From positions 12,230 through 18,944 of the forward strand of contig DDBM01000270.1 of the NCBI GenBank assembly GCA_002333125.1: a stretch of DNA of 6,715 nt, read 5' to 3'. Both the position numbers and the translations under genes were made by a program. Shown here piece after piece: positions 6,459-6,715 of this stretch. The notes below the pieces were generated by a model, which did not search any database, was not told the DNA's origin, and was given only the letters and a program-made list of their open reading frames with translations. The stretch is from Moraxellaceae bacterium UBA2032 (GTDB taxonomy: Bacteria > Pseudomonadota > Gammaproteobacteria > Pseudomonadales > Moraxellaceae). Each line of letters starts with the position of its first letter. The stretch's first letter is position 1.

Positions 6459-6715
6459 TTAGATGACTTTGGAAAACTTTTTTGCCTGACTTTGGCGTAA
6501 ATGCCAATCAAAGGCCATACACACATTACGAATCAATAACCGACCACGCGCCAACACGGTTATTTTTTGCTCAGTTAATGTAATTAAGCCATCGTTAACC
6601 ATGTCTTGAAGCTTGTTTAACTCGTAAGCAAAATAGTCTTTAAAGTTAATCGCATATTGTTGCTCAATGGTGGCAAAGTTTAATTCAAAATGACAAATTA
6701 ATTGGGTAATCACCG
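6459..6715 (-). CDS. hemN: Oxygen-independent coproporphyrinogen III oxidase, C-terminal part only
   Basis: The frame runs in from the right window edge and stops at TAA (6461-6459); 85 codons including the stop are visible. The GTG at 6713-6711 is an internal Val, not a start. The end of the protein, with LICHFEL, the DYFAYEL segment, GLITL, ARGRLLIRNVCMAFD and the final FSKVI, closely resembles the C-terminus of E. coli HemN as I recall it. HemN is a cytoplasmic radical-SAM enzyme that converts coproporphyrinogen III to protoporphyrinogen IX without oxygen, for heme synthesis. The radical-SAM CxxxCxxC motif lies outside the window. The gene is on the same strand as nrdJ, 121 bases upstream. 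Read-through into nrdJ is possible, but the NrdR operator and a -10 in between argue that nrdJ also has its own promoter. Confidence 0.93.
   Translation of the reverse strand, partial: VITQLICHFELNFATIEQQYAINFKDYFAYELNKLQDMVNDGLITLTEQKITVLARGRLLIRNVCMAFDWHLRQSQAKKFSKVI

Overview
The window looks like a chromosomal segment of a gammaproteobacterium of moderate to low GC (judged by eye, not computed). The grounds are a HemN C-terminus that closely resembles the enterobacterial protein as I remember it, an NrdR-type operator in front of a class II ribonucleotide reductase, and an alpha/beta-hydrolase/SDR fusion next to a COG3687-type protein. A Moraxellaceae-like host would fit, but the placement is a low-confidence inference. 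There are four protein-coding genes, two of them cut by the window edges. I see no RNA gene, insertion sequence or CRISPR array.

Left part (1-2216, plus strand): the 3' two thirds or so of a two-domain protein, with the tail of an epoxide-hydrolase-like alpha/beta hydrolase followed by a complete short-chain dehydrogenase (SDR). After a 92-base gap comes a gene of the 'predicted metal-dependent hydrolase' family. Its E/ExxH/E/ExxH residues are spaced like those of ferritin-fold di-iron oxygenases. The pair may act on lipophilic or fatty substrates, but that is inference. A strong hairpin (2230-2263) and a second one (2282-2326) lie in the 125-base convergent gap.

Right part (2342-6715, minus strand): the C-terminus of hemN (oxygen-independent coproporphyrinogen III oxidase), then nrdJ (adenosylcobalamin-dependent class II ribonucleotide reductase, 1331 codons). 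The 121-base gap between them carries two NrdR boxes 31 bases apart. One is a perfect palindrome that starts directly after the hemN stop codon; the other contains a consensus -10 hexamer for nrdJ.

The main attraction is a 372-residue LAGLIDADG intein inside NrdJ. It sits exactly between the proline and the thiyl-radical cysteine of the NPCxE active-site motif, so NrdJ cannot work before splicing. It ends in Gly-Gln instead of the usual His-Asn. After splicing NrdJ would be 959 residues: a catalytic barrel without an ATP cone, two tandem TSCPD-like domains and a cysteine-rich C-terminal tail. HemN and NrdJ are both oxygen-independent radical enzymes, so the right half fits growth at low oxygen.
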